Assembly (NCBI GenBank): GCA_026225945.1
Contig: JAMJFZ010001264.1
Coordinates: 225,001-289,000 of the forward strand
Source of the DNA: Cricetomys ansorgei
Lineage: Eukaryota > Chordata > Mammalia > Rodentia > Nesomyidae
Length of the DNA stretch: 64,000 nt
Reading direction: 5' to 3'
Below the pieces are notes generated by a model. The model was not told where the DNA came from and ran no database searches. It saw only the letters and a program-made list of their open reading frames with translations. Positions 23,657-35,879 of this stretch are shown here, piece by piece; within the stretch, counting starts at the first letter, position 1; each line of letters begins with the position of its first letter. The position numbers were made by a program, and so were the translations under genes.

Positions 23657-24220
23657 CAATAATAGTTTCCAAAATATGTCCTGGGACTAAACACCGGCCA
23701 CAGCTGCTGGGAGCTTGCTTATGTCAGACTCTTAGGTCTCACCTTGACCTACTGTGTCCGGCATTCGGGGGTGGGGCAGGAATCTGTAGCCTTGGAAAGT
23801 TTAAGCTCAACACTGGAGGGTGCACTAGACACCAGCCACAAAGCCTGTCTGCAGCCTAATCACTAGAGTGGTCACCAGCACTTCTTAGTGACAGTTTTCC
23901 AAAGACTCATCTGTCTAAACCCCACCCCCGAGCAGCTATTGGTTATTCCGACTCAGCTAGGGAAGATGTGGATTCAAATGTTAAGCAAGCCTGCAAGTGT
24001 TAGGACAGTGGTCCTCAACTCCTTCTAGTTATTCTGTAACAATCCTGTGACATTGGGGCTCCGTCCCCCAACGTGGTGTGCAGCTCAGACTGTGACAGAC
24101 TCACCAGTCGTCCACATGTTTGTGGTGTGTCAAGCATACAGTGAGTGAACAGATGTGAACATTGGATAAGACCTGCACAAAACAGCTTCTGAAACACCCT
24201 TTACCTCTGAGTCTCTGGCA

Positions 24221-25192
24221 CACACACACACACACACACGCACACACGCGCGCGCACACACGCACACACACACGCGCACACACACATCACACACACACAC
24301 CACCACACACACGCACACATCACACATGCACACATGCACACACGACACACATACACACGCACACACACACACATCAGCACACACACACGCACAGACGACA
24401 CGCACACATCACACATGCACATACATGCACACACGCCACATCACACACGCGCACACAACACGCGCGCACACACGCACACACACACGCACACACGCGCATC
24501 TGCACACACGCACACACACACGCGCACACACTACGGCGCACACACACACGACACACCACACATCACACACTCCACACACACACACATGCACATCACACAC
24601 GATCGACGCACACACACATCACACACAGCGCACACCACATCACACACATCACACACGCACACACATGCACGCACACGCGCACACACGTCATGGCACACAC
24701 ACGCACACACACACGCACGCACACACACATCACACACACACACACGCACACACACACGCGCACACACACATCATCACACAACACACCACTCACACATGCG
24801 CACACACAACGCGCGTCACACACCACACACACGCACACACACGCGCGAGCACACACGCACACACACAGCGCACACACACATCGCACACACACACATCACA
24901 CACACGCCGCACACACATCACACACATCACACACACGCCACACATGCACACACACACACGCGCACACACACATCACACACATCACACACACACGCACACA
25001 CACGCACACACACACATGCACACAACACACACCCACGCACGCGCGCGCACACACACATCACACACACACACATGCACACACACACACGCGCACACACACA
25101 CACATCACACACACACACGCACACACACACATCACACACGCACACATGCACACACGCACACACACGCACGCACACAGGCACACACACACACT
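24221..25192. repeat. about 970 bp imperfect (CA)n/(CG)-rich tract
   Basis: This is alternating purine-pyrimidine sequence. CACACACG, CGCGCGCAC and ATCACACAC interruptions occur throughout. It is strongly Z-DNA prone. The 300-codon His/Thr frames it yields are artefacts. Confidence 0.97.
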
Positions 25193-25469
25193 TGCATGCC
25201 ATTCAGGCAACATTTGAGTCGTCTTCTGTGACCAGCCCTAAGCCATCTAGGGAACATAAAAATATGTTTTTTAGAAAATGACAGTTCTTCCACACTCTTA
25301 GACAGCCTTCAAACACAAGGTACAGCGAGTAAGAATTCATTCACTGAGTACATCATGGCAGCTCTTCAACGTGTAAGCTTTTAAATGATACAGAGAAGAG
25401 AGAAGCCAGTAAAAGTAGGCAGTGAATCCGTTAACATGTTGTTTTAAAATACAGGCTTTTGTCAGTGTG

Positions 25470-25625
25470 GGTACCTTGTTTGATTTCTTCCACCCGATGG
25501 CTGGTGACCTTGGGTAAGCATTTGAGCTTCCCTTTCGTCACCTATGAAGTGGAATGTCCTGAGGTTTGCATGCAGTACATATTGTGGTGCTGGCACCAAG
25601 TAAGTGCTCAATTAAAGAGATGCAT
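25470..25625 (+). repeat. MIR-like fragment
   Basis: GTGACCTTGGGTAAGCATTTG, followed by CTTTCGTCACCTATGAAGTGG and later AAGTAAGTGCTCAATTAAAG, is MIR order. Confidence 0.65.
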
Positions 25626-26793
25626 TATTAGGGATGTGTATCAGAGACTGATTCCAATCCTGAGACATCCTGTTCATGCACTAGCGAAGAAGGATGAAAC
25701 CCAGGAGTGCCAACACTCCAGGGATGTCTTCCTGACTCTTCAAAGTGCCCTCTTCATGTGGTTGATTGGGAAGCTGCATGTTAGATTGTTACACTATGAC
25801 ACAAGGAGCCACAGCTGGTGTTACCTAATTTAACAGCTGGGGTGTGACCAGAGGGATTTGGGAATACTTGAAGGAAAGACAAAGGACACCAGACACACAG
25901 TCTCTGCAAACTGGAACATGCCAAAGGGAATGTGACACGGGCTGTAGCAATTTCCCCTAGAATTGGTTTTAGATCTATGTGTACAGGGACTCAGTTTATT
26001 TTAAATTATCTGTATATTCTTTCTAAACAATCAACTACAACATTGAGACCTCTAGTTTCTTTGTGCAGAAGTATGTGCCTCCCTAAAGGCTAAGCAGGCA
26101 GTGATGGCAGAGGTTCCTATAGGGAAGGACATGGGAAGTGTTCGCCACTCCCCTGTGCTACAGTCCTGTGGCTCTCCAGGAGGGGGGGAGCCTGTTAGAT
26201 ATCACATGTAAGGGAAAGCCATCAGGAATCTGCTTGCACTGAAGAAGCTGGTTGGTACCACGCCCCAGCATTTTCCTCCTGCTTTTCTAAAGATGGGGGA
26301 AAAAAATTAGAAAAATCTCTCTCTTTTTTTGCTGAGCCCTGTGTTTCAGAGCCTATGTTCAGGAACTTCTAGTGATTTGTAGCAGAACTGTAGAACTGAA
26401 AACTCTCCCGAGCTTCTTCACATCCTCACCTGGGGCTGCCTGTGACTCCAGCATAGGGTATATTCCAGCCTTCCTGTGCCTGGGCCCAGCCTTCCTATGC
26501 CTGCCTGGGTCCTGTAGGCTTGTTTTGCAGAGCCGGCTTCCTTACATCTAGGTATTTTTCTTGACCCATATGTATCCAAAGGTGAAACATGAGAAGGTCA
26601 TGAAAGAAAACTGAGACTCAGATTGCAAGACAGCAAATTGAAGTGTTTGCTGAAGCACGGCCCAAGTGACAGACAGCTTCTGTAGCTATTCACAGTGTGT
26701 CATAATAAATTAGAAGGTAAATCACTTTGGAGACTGAACATATGCTCTGTGGATTTTGTTCACTGTCATAAAAATACTTTGTAGAAGAAGCTC

Positions 26794-27563
26794 ATCTTAG
26801 TCTGTTCAGGCTGCTGTAACAAGATATCACAGACTGTTTGGTTTATAAACAACAGAAATTTATTTTTGCTTAATAACCTGAGAGGTGCAACTGCAAAGTT
26901 GGAGGTGCCAGCACAATCGGGTTCTGGTCAGAGCCTTCTTTGGGGTTACAGGTCGCCAATCTCTCGTTGCATTCTTATGACCTGGGAAGAGACTGAGTGA
27001 GTTCCTTGGGTCCCTTTTATAAGGGCACCAATCCTACCTATGGGTCTCCATTCTCATGACTCCTTTACTCTTAATGGGTACTACCTGTATCACTGTGATG
27101 CTTGATCATGTTTGTCAACTTGACACACCTGGAAAAGTAACCTCAGTCGAGGAATTGCCTGTCATGTGGGCCTGTAGGCATGTCTATGAAGCGTTTTCTT
27201 GATTGCTAATTGATATAGGAGGGCCGACCTAATGTGGGCAGTGCTATCCATGGGCAGAGCAGCCTATACTGATAAAAAGGAGGCTGAACACGAGCCTGAG
27301 AGTGAACCAATGGACAGCATTTCCTTTGTGATCTCTGCTGCAGTTCCTACCTCCAGGTGCCTATTTGAGCTCCTGCCTTGGCTTTCCTCTGTGATGGACT
27401 GTAGCCTCTAAAATGTAATAATAGACCCTACTCTTCCCGAGTTGCTTTTGGGCATGGTATTTATTAAGGCAACAGAAAGCAAACTAGAACAAACACCATC
27501 ACTTTGGGGCTTAAGATTTTAACATATGAATTTTAGGAGGACTCCACATATGACCCATGACAG
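26794..27563 (-). mobile_element. ancient MLT1/MST-type MaLR LTR split by a younger LTR
   Basis: The left part (26794-27093) starts CTTAGTCTGTTCAGGCTGCTG, then AACAACAGAAATTTATTTTTG and TTTTATAAGGGCACCAATCC. The right part (27498-27563) continues with ATCACTTTGGGGC, AACATATGAATTTTAGGAGG and GACCCATGACAG. Together they follow a mammalian MaLR LTR in reverse, interrupted by the element at 27094-27497. Confidence 0.7.
27094..27497 (+). mobile_element. solo rodent MaLR-like LTR with 5 bp target duplication
   Basis: It starts TGTGATGCTTGATCATG and carries GTCAACTTGACACACC. The 3' half has CTGCAGTTCCTACCTCCAGG and GGGCATGGTATTTATTAAGG. ATCAC flanks both sides (27089-27093 and 27498-27502). It is related to the LTRs at 4567-6595 but lies in the opposite orientation. 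Confidence 0.7.
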
Positions 27564-27809
27564 TCTCAATATTTTTCACCAGAAGCACATTGGCATTTAT
27601 GGTGTGATAGTTGCTTGTGTGTTTATCATTCACTCACATAAAGAGACTTCATAGATTTGTCTTGCAAGTGCTCAATGGAACAGAAGATATTCCTGATTGA
27701 GAAACCATGGTCAACTTCGTGATTATAAACAGAAACTTTGTTAGTATTTCCCACTTGCATTTGCAAACATGGAAATGTGGTCATGGAAGATCCAGCTAAA
27801 TGAGATCTA

Positions 27810-27935
27810 AGACAGCATCTGTTGAAACCCTTCATTTTATAGTTGAGGAAACTGGAAATAAGTACCTTGCCTAAGAGCACATTGTAGTTACTGGTGGAGG
27901 CACAGATAATACCAACTTTCTTCTCAGGGCTCTGT
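27810..27935. repeat. MIR-like fragment
   Basis: CTTCATTTTATAGTTGAGGAAACTGG, then ACCTTGCCTAAGAGCACAT, is the MIR core. Confidence 0.65.
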
Positions 27936-28164
27936 GCCACCCGCTTTGGTGTCTTACAAATGTAGTTCAATCCATGTTCGAGGATCAGTGAAGGAGTTAT
28001 GACTACTCACCCCTATCTCTCCAGTTAGTGGGTGTCCACTTAAGACCCTAATCTTTGGGGTTTCCTAGAACGGCTGTGTAGTCCTTTAAATGCTGTATTT
28101 GGTTTAGGAGAACTTGAGTGCCTAAGCCAAGGCTGATGTCATACTTCACATTAAAGACACTATT

Positions 28165-28388
28165 TTTGGTTCCTGTGTGTGTGCACGCATACATGTCTGT
28201 GTCTATATATGGGGCCAGAGGCCAACACTGGGTGTCATCTTCAACCTCTTATCCACTTTATTTCTTGAGACAGGGTCTCACTGAGCATAGAGCTCCATGA
28301 TTCAGCTAGATTGGCTGAACGTTAAGTCCCAGGCATCAGCCTGTCCTTTCGTCCAGCACTGGGATTACAGGCACAGGCTGCCTCAACT
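28165..28388 (-). repeat. B4 SINE (antisense)
   Basis: GTGTGTGCACGCATACATG, GAGACAGGGTCTCACTGAGC, AGCTAGATTGGCTGAACG and CAGCACTGGGATTACAGGC are in antisense B4 order. Confidence 0.8.
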
Positions 28389-29338
28389 ATGTTTTTTCCA
28401 TGGGCACTCAGTCCCTCATGTTCCCATAGCAACCATATCATGAAATGAATCATCTTCCCATAGTTATTTACTATAAAGCATAGGCAGTGTATCAATGGCT
28501 ACACTACAAAAAAAAGTGAGCCTCCCAAGTGTACCAATGTTTCACTGGTCACGTTTCCCGTCTTGGTGGTCCATAAAACAATAGGTCTTACAATTGCTAT
28601 GTGATTGTTTATTTCCTGGGCGGATTTCAGAGATGGCGTCAATGTTAACTGTTCCTAGAGGTGGTGCAGGATTTGACAAAGCTTGTGCTCTTAACTGCTT
28701 GGTCTGTACATAACAGCCCAGTACACACTGGGCACACTAAAGAGAGGTTTTATTTGCAAAAGTGTTACACTGTCCACTTTCTCTTCCCAGCCTCTGGAAT
28801 AAGACTTTCTTTTTGTAGAGAGGCCTCCAGGTTTATGCCTCTGTCCTCTTGGATCTGGCCATGGTGCTGACCATAGACTTCAGAACCAATTTCCAAAGAA
28901 TTCTGAACCTACACTCTCTAAGAGCTGGAGCAAATGCTTTCTACACTCCAGTGCGTACTTGCTTTCTTGTATAAACGTACAAATATAGTTTCTAGGAAGA
29001 TAACACCGGAAGACAGCTTGAGCTAACTTGGGTTTGAGTGTGGCCAGTGAGATAGAGTATCTCTAGGTACTTACCTGGCGGATGAGACAGTCACCATTTG
29101 CTGAAGTCCTTGTCCCTCTCAAGAACTGAATCTGCCAGGGCTCAACTTAGAAAGGATATACAACTCTCAACATTTAAAACTCTGGAAGAGTTTAATTCGG
29201 AGAACCAGCAACACGGCCCGTGAGATGATGGTCATAAAGGCAGATTAGAATGGCGAGGCAATCTCCAAATTAGCAACAAATCATGCTTCTGGGTCCCCTA
29301 AGTGACACACTGAGAGGAGGTGATGTAAGTGCTACTGT

Positions 29339-29663
29339 TGTGAAAGCTTATTTTTAGTTGTAGGTAAAATATTGTTTGTGCACAGTTGGGTCAGGGGCTA
29401 TCCTAGGTCTTGGCATTTTGTATTGTCTGCAGGTGTTAGATTTTTGTGGGGGATGTTTGATTGCTTATGATCTGCAAATGCTATGAGTAGAATATGTGAG
29501 GAGTTCTGAAAGAATAAAAACACGTGAGCACAGATGCTCGGGGTTCCACCGTCAATTGGGTATAGCTCTGGCCAGGATGGTGGTTCCCTCTGCTGAGATT
29601 TGGCAGGGCTTCCACATATGAAAATGAAAATGCCTCCTTTGTTATCTTTGGTGAGCCTACACA
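29339..29663 (+). mobile_element. LTR-like rodent repeat, copy 1
   Basis: This block starts TGTGAAAGCTTATTTTTAG, shares GGTCTTGGCATTTTGTATTG and the next dozen bases with 61536-61816, carries AATAAA and ends near CTACACA. The TG...CA ends and internal poly(A) signal suggest a solo LTR. I do not know the family. Confidence 0.5.
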
Positions 29664-30140
29664 GTGGCTAACTCCTACTATATGCCGGGGCATCTGGTGG
29701 AAGCTGAAGCTACCAGGTGTGAGCTGGCACTGTGGGGAAATGCCAACAGCTGCCAGAGACACCATCCAAGGAATAGAGAGGTCAAGGAAAGGCCATGGTT
29801 TCTCCCTGTCTGCTGACTTCCTTGTACATGTTTCCCATTGGCACATGCAGCAGGCTGCAAGGGTTGTTCTTCGGGTCACACAGAGCAGAGTGGCAAGGAG
29901 TATATCGGAGTGACAGAAAGCCTGTAAAATGGGTAAGGAAAAAATTAGAAGAATCTAGAATGACAGAAAAAAAATGAATCCAGCATATTAGTTCGGCAAC
30001 ATTGGAGCGTTCATTTGCATTGAGTAGAGAGCAGGTGTCTGGACTTCCATGGTGAGGAGAGAAGGGACGAAAGCGTATGTGAAAGCCCGGAATGTGGGGT
30101 GATGAGGAACAAGTGGCACCATCTACTTTGTCTCTTCCAG

Positions 30141-30337
30141 TGTGCACTCATCACAGTTCTCTAGAGGAACAGGAAGCAGGGAATGAATCTCTCTATCTGT
30201 CTATCTCTGTGTCTATCTCTCTGTTTATATATCTATCATCCACCTATATCTATGTGTGTGTGTGTAGACAGATATCTGCATGTATCTATCTTCTATCATC
30301 TCTCTCTCTATCTATATCTGTCTATCATCTATCTCTA

Positions 30338-30381
<44 letters not shown>

Positions 30382-31197
30382 ATCTATCTATCTATCTATC
30401 TATCATCTATCTATCTATCAACTATCTATCTATCATCTATCTATCTATAATCTATCTATCTATCAACTATCTATCTATCATCTATCTATCTATCTATCTA
30501 TCATCTATCTATCTATCAACTATCTATCTATCATCATATCTATCTATAATCTATCTATCAACTATCTATCTATCATCTATCTATCTATCATCTATCTATC
30601 TATCTATCATCTTTCTATCTATCTATCATCTATCTATCTATCTATCATCTATCTATCTATCATCTATCTATCTATCTATCCATCTACCTATCTATCATCT
30701 ACCATCTATCTAGGATTTATTAGACTGGCTTTCAGGCTGTGGCTAGCCAGTCAAACAATGGCTGTCTACCAACAGAAGGTCCAAGAATCCAGTAGTTGCT
30801 TAGTCCATGAGGCTTGATGCCTCAGCTGATTTCCAACATATGCCAGAATCCTAAAGAATTAGGCTCTAATGCCAGTGAAGGAATGGACTTACCAGTCAGA
30901 GCAAGCAGGCAAAGAGTGAAAGCTTCCTTCTTTCTCGACCTTTAATATAGGCTGCCCGTAGAAGGTGTGGCCCAGATTAAAGGTGGATCTTTCCATTTCA
31001 AAAGACCTGAATTAAAGGTGCATCTTCCCACCTCAAAAGATCTGAATTAAAAGTGGGTCTTCTCACTTTGAATGATTTAATTAAGAGAAAATCCCTCAAA
31101 TTTGAATGATTTAATTAAGAGAAAAGGTGTACCCAGCTACTTGGGTTTTAGCTAATTCCAGATGTAGTCAATTTGACAACCAAGAATAGCCACCACA
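30141..31197 (-). mobile_element. rodent LTR element containing a GATA microsatellite
   Basis: On the minus strand it starts TGTGGTGGCTATTC (31184-31197) with a GTCAAATTGACTAC motif. On + it starts TGTGCACTCATCACAGTTCTC. GCAGAAGGTGTGGCCCAGATTAAAGG-type text is typical of a rodent LTR family. A 530 bp TATC/GATA array (30186-30714) has grown within it. No coding capacity is visible. Confidence 0.6.
30186..30714. repeat. (TATC)n / (GATA)n array, about 530 bp
   Basis: Tetranucleotide TATC units are broken by CATC, AACT and TAATC variants in a semi-regular pattern, with TCTCTG-type degenerate units at the left edge. The Ile-Tyr-Leu-Ser frames through it are artefacts. Confidence 0.98.
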
Positions 31198-31629
31198 CAG
31201 TTTCTAGCTACAGCTTCTCATTCAATACAAGCCCTCTGCCATGTCCTGTGTTTAATCCGAATGATCTACCACTTGCTGTCCCTCCTTCCCTCTCCTTCTC
31301 CCTCCGTCTCTCCTCTCTCTCTCTCTCTGTCTGTCTTTATTTTTATTCTCCCTCCTCTTTGTGTAGAACAATTCAGTTGTGATAGCTGAACACTTTGAAC
31401 CAGAGACATTCTGCCATGAGCTCATTGCTCAGCTTGCTTTCTTTCATCACCTTCAAATGTCATTTTATCTCAGGGACTTAACTCCTGAGCGTGCTGGCCA
31501 CATTCTAAAGTACCAGCCATCACCTCTGATGTCTCCCTCACAGTTCTCCTGTTTTCAATATCTGCTGTCAATATCAGTATTTAAATTTGACTTGAATTCT
31601 AAAATGGTTGAGTTCATTGTTTGTATATT

Positions 31630-31745
31630 GGCTATGCCTTCCCCAAAGGAGGGTAGGTTCTACTTGAATAAGGGGTCCCTCTGTTTTATTCACAGTAGTA
31701 CTTTCAGAACCTGCAATAGTGGCTATATTATTAATTTATAGTCAG
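31630..31745. repeat. L2-like fragment
   Basis: GGAGGGTAGGTTCTACTTGAATAAGG followed by CTGTTTTATTCACAGTAGTAC resembles an L2 3' end. Confidence 0.4.
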
Positions 31746-31899
31746 TGTTGACCAGAAGTATGGGCCAGAGAGTCCCTTTGAAGGGTATTTTGATTATTTG
31801 CTTGTGTGGATGTCTTCTACTTTGTGACTGAAGTGTTTTTAATCTCCTTGTTTTAAAATTAAAATATCTCTGTTTCCCTTATGCACATGTATGCACACA

Positions 31900-32004
31900 T
31901 TCATTTTTGAGACAAGGTTTCACTTCAGACTGTCCTGAAACTCACAAGCCTCCTGCTTCAGCCTCCTGAGTGCTGGGGTTACAGAATGTACCACCATTCG
32001 TGAC
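31900..32004 (-). repeat. B1 SINE (antisense, diverged)
   Basis: TTTTTGAGACAAGGTTTCACTTC, followed by CTCCTGCTTCAGCCTCCTGAGTGCTGGGGTTACAG, is reverse B1. Confidence 0.8.
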
Positions 32005-32499
32005 TCTGCTTAGTAAGATCTCCTTGCATAGGATATACATGAAGGACATCATTTTATGAATATGTAGTCATGTTTGATATTGTTTTTAATGGTTTGAATT
32101 TCTTGGACGTCTACTCTCCAAGGTGTTAGAACTTGGAGAAATTAAATTAGTTGCTTCCAACAGAAATGGCATCCAACTCAGGTCTCTGACTCCACAGCAT
32201 TTTACCTGCTCTTAGCAGCTCTCCTGTTGGCTTTGCATTCTAGAGCACGAAAACACACTGTCCTTCTGGCCAGCCCTGCGCACCCTCCTGCACTGCCCAT
32301 CACTCATTTGTGCTAATAGAGTCTTGCTTTCTTCTCCTTTATTTTGTGCCAGTTTTGTTAAACCTATCCTCAGCTTCCTATAGGTCTTCCTGCAGAATAC
32401 TCCTGGTTACTATGACCACATTGGACTCCCTCTCTTGTATTCTTCAGAATATTAACATTTTATTCAAACTGTTCATGTCCTGTTTTGGAAATGTTTAGT

Positions 32500-32620
32500 T
32501 TTTCATCTCCTCCACTATCCAGTTAGTTCTTGAAGGCAGGGGACTCTATCTTGTCTGTGGGTATTTGTAAATCCCTCTGCAAAATAAATACTTTAGGTGA
32601 ATACATGAACAATGGTTTAA
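32500..32620. repeat. L2/MIR-like fragment
   Basis: TTCTTGAAGGCAGGGGACTC, TATCTTGTCTGTGGGTATTTG and AAATAAATACTTTAGG match a common L2 3' pattern. Confidence 0.45.
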
Positions 32621-34689
32621 CATGAAGAGCTTCTGCACATTGAAAACTATTTATTTATCTATGAAGATAATGTTTATATAAAACTAAGGACCCCTTCAGT
32701 GGAAAAATTACATTCAGCTAGAGAGAAGTGTGCTTTATGCACTTCTCAGGTATAGGGCAGAGAAGTGATATTTAAGCTTAGAATCCAATAGCAGAAACAG
32801 ACTGCAGCTGCTGCTCCAGTGACTGTTTCCTACATGTCCCTGAAGCTCAGCTGTACCCACAATGCCAAGTTATTTCTCATCTGCCAGCTCACACCAGTAT
32901 CAGAGGAGATGAAACAGATGATCCCGAGGGGAGATTCATAGCAAGACTTGATCTAGGACACTAAAGGAAACAGACACATTGGGTGACATCCGTGTAGCGT
33001 GTGAGGTGCACACTCTGCAGTCATTTGGGCCCTGCAAACAGAAGGGCTGAGCAGCGCTTTTCCTCAGGCCTAGAAGAGGTGATAATGAAGAGAGGTGAGA
33101 GAGACACTGGAGCTTGAGGGTCAAGGAGAAGCTGTGATGTGGAGGCCTTTCAGGAGGTGCACTGTCTCCTACCTGTCTGGGTATATCCCAGGCTCTGGTT
33201 TCTAGTAGCCACCCTTCTGAAAGAAAAGGGTGACTCACCCCATATGCCACTGTCATTCAAGGTGACGGATGCCAAGGCCATTCCTGTTGATGACAGCCTT
33301 ATGTTGCAGTCCTGTGTTAACTTCGTCATTTATCCCCTCTAGTCCTAACACTGTGATTTAAAGGAAAAAACAAAACAGGATCTTAAAACATTGTTTTGTT
33401 TCCTCCAACTTTCAGAACCCACAACCATCACTGAAGATTTAGCTGAAATAGTTAAAAATGGACCCAAGTCTCAGCTGCCCGACAGTGAGAAGGTTTTATG
33501 GTCGCTTGTGTCTCTTCAAAAACTCTAACCAGACCTCTTTGTGTACTTTCAGCAGTGCAGTGGGGGAAGGGAATGAGAGAACATTCTAGATCGTGCTTCT
33601 GAAACTTTTCTCCCTTCATGATGTCTTTTTCCTGAGAAATTTTATATGCCCTCCAGGTATATAAATTTACAATATAGATATTCAAATGAAACATTTACTA
33701 CTAATAAATCATAAAGAAGTTTACTATAACCTTTGGTGTAGATATAATCTTACCATTTATTAAAGACAAAAGCAAATTTGCATAGTAGTGAGATGGGTAC
33801 ACCTATTTATATTTGCATAAAGAATTAAAGTGTGGCTGATCATTTGATACTTCAGGACATAGAGCCTCTTCAGAGTTTTTCAGAACTGACATATATTTTG
33901 ATTTTATAGTTGTCAATGCTGAGAACGCTGTTTTGCATAGATACATACTACAAAATGTCAGGGTGTTTTAGGAACATATTAGAAATTGTTAGAAATTCTG
34001 CCCTAACCCTGAACCAAAATTCAATTGATGATTTTTTTTTCCTGAAACTCAATATCAGCAACCAAAGAACATTTTTTTAAAAATATAGCAAACATCTTAA
34101 CAGCACAATCCAAAGATAAACTAGTTTGACTCATGCTGGTGAATGATGACAAGAAAATATTAAATGTCTCTGTTTTTCATTGCTTTGAGAAGAGCAGGAA
34201 ATTTTTTTATGCACAGGAAAGATGTTGCAGTTCACAGAGTGTGTCAGACTTGAGATGGGGAGGATGTTCCAGGCAGCACTCCTCCTCCATGTGCAGTTTG
34301 AAATATTCACATTGTATGTTCAGATTGGGACATGCTGTCAGAAATGTCCTTGATTCCTTATAAATTTGGTCTTTAGTTACTTTGGGGGTTGTACCTTCAG
34401 AAACTCCTTATTGCTGTCAAGCTTCTCATGGTCCCTACATCTGTGACCCATAGTTTATAAAAGCTGTGTTCTCAGTCAGTGATTCTCCAGGTTGGTTCCT
34501 GACCTAACACAGTGGCATCCCAGTTTAGCCAGAACTAGAAAGACACAGGCTAGTCCCAGAATTAATAATCAAAAGCCCTGGGGGCCAGCCCAGCAATCTG
34601 TTTTGCCTAGCACTCCAGGTACTTCCGAAGCATGCTCAACGTTGACAACCACTGTTTTAGGCTTTAGACTGTAATTGTACAGAACTCGG

Positions 34690-34860
34690 AGTTATGGAAA
34701 CAGTATTTTTCTCTAGCCAAGGTTTCAACAGCAAACTCTGTGCTGCATAAATAAAAATAAGACTGGGAAGAAATGTGTTAACAGTAGAAATTCAAGGCTA
34801 ATTAATGACGTAGTGTTGTGAAGGCGATGTTAGCAATAGTACCCTTAAAGCAAGACCATC
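34690..34860. promoter_or_regulatory. candidate intronic regulatory stretch (TAATTAATGACGTAG)
   Basis: A repeat-free AT-rich segment has TAATTAATGACGTA at 34799-34812, a homeodomain core overlapping a CRE-like TGACGTA. TTCAAGG and TTAACAG words lie nearby. It is predicted from motifs only. Confidence 0.25.
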
Positions 34861-35879
34861 TTAGCATACCCAGTTTCACTCAAGGGAACAATCATAGATC
34901 CTCTCCAGAGGGTGCTGATGGAGTTTGTTGGATGTGGTTATTCTCAGTCTATTCTTAATTTAGGCAGTGCTCTCCTGCAAGAAATAAGTGTTATCTTCAC
35001 CTAACCTTACCTTTTCATCAATAAAGAACAGTGTCTGTTGGGAGCCCTCAGTTGCTAAGGGTGCCAGCCAGGACCAAGGGCTCCTTTCCCTCCTGAAAGC
35101 TGACCCTGAAGAATCTATGATCTAGTTCTTAGCAGCTGGAGCACAAATTGCATCATCACAGGGTTGCCATCCCTCTCTATTTCCATTTTCTTTTCTTCAT
35201 GTTCTCCCTTCTCCTCTCCATCCTTACTACAGTAAATCTGTTTTCCCGTTACTGTCCCCTGTCCTCCTTGCGACACCATAACCAGATGGGTATTGATGCA
35301 ATGGTAGGGCACCGTTGGCATAAGCATAAACATCAATGTGAAGGGGAGATTGAGGTTGAAGTTCATGTGGCATAAGTGTCACCCTCACCGAGTCCCAGAG
35401 ATGGAGGTAGCTAATAAATCCCTGCTCTCTGAAGATGGCCTGTCGGTGGCTTATGGAATGGCCCAGAGTCTGAAGGCACGGATTACTGGCCTCTGCTCAC
35501 ATTTTCAAAGTAAGTCAGGGTATGATCAGAGCTAGGGTATATTGGCTGAGGGCACAAGTGGGCTGATCACCTGTGATCACACAGGTAGACTCTCTGGGTT
35601 AAAGAACACAGTGAGTTTTACCAAAGAGGTCTGTCTTCTGTATGTCAAACACGTAGTCAAGAGGGTCCATGTGCCCCAGAATAGCGATGAATGTGACCCA
35701 AAACGAAATAGGAAGCTTACTTTCGTTATGAGCATGATGAAGTGTGTGTGAGAGAGACACAGAGAAAGAAAGAAAGAGAGGGAGATTTTGAAATCTTCTG
35801 TTGCAGTGATTGAAGATGAACTCCGTAGGTAACAGTGCTACGTTGCTATATCAAAAGATTGGGTACCCATGAATCTATA

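Noticed and set aside
23098..25281. Long open frames of His-Thr or Cys-Val repeats, up to about 350 codons
   Set aside because: They are translations of CA/TG microsatellites in several frames and both strands. No domain, no codon bias and no splice signals.
30186..30714. CRISPR-like regular repeats
   Set aside because: Tetranucleotide array without unique spacers, in a mammalian genome.
30092..30817. 241-codon Ile/Tyr/Leu/Ser-rich frame
   Set aside because: It is the translation of the TATC array inside an LTR.
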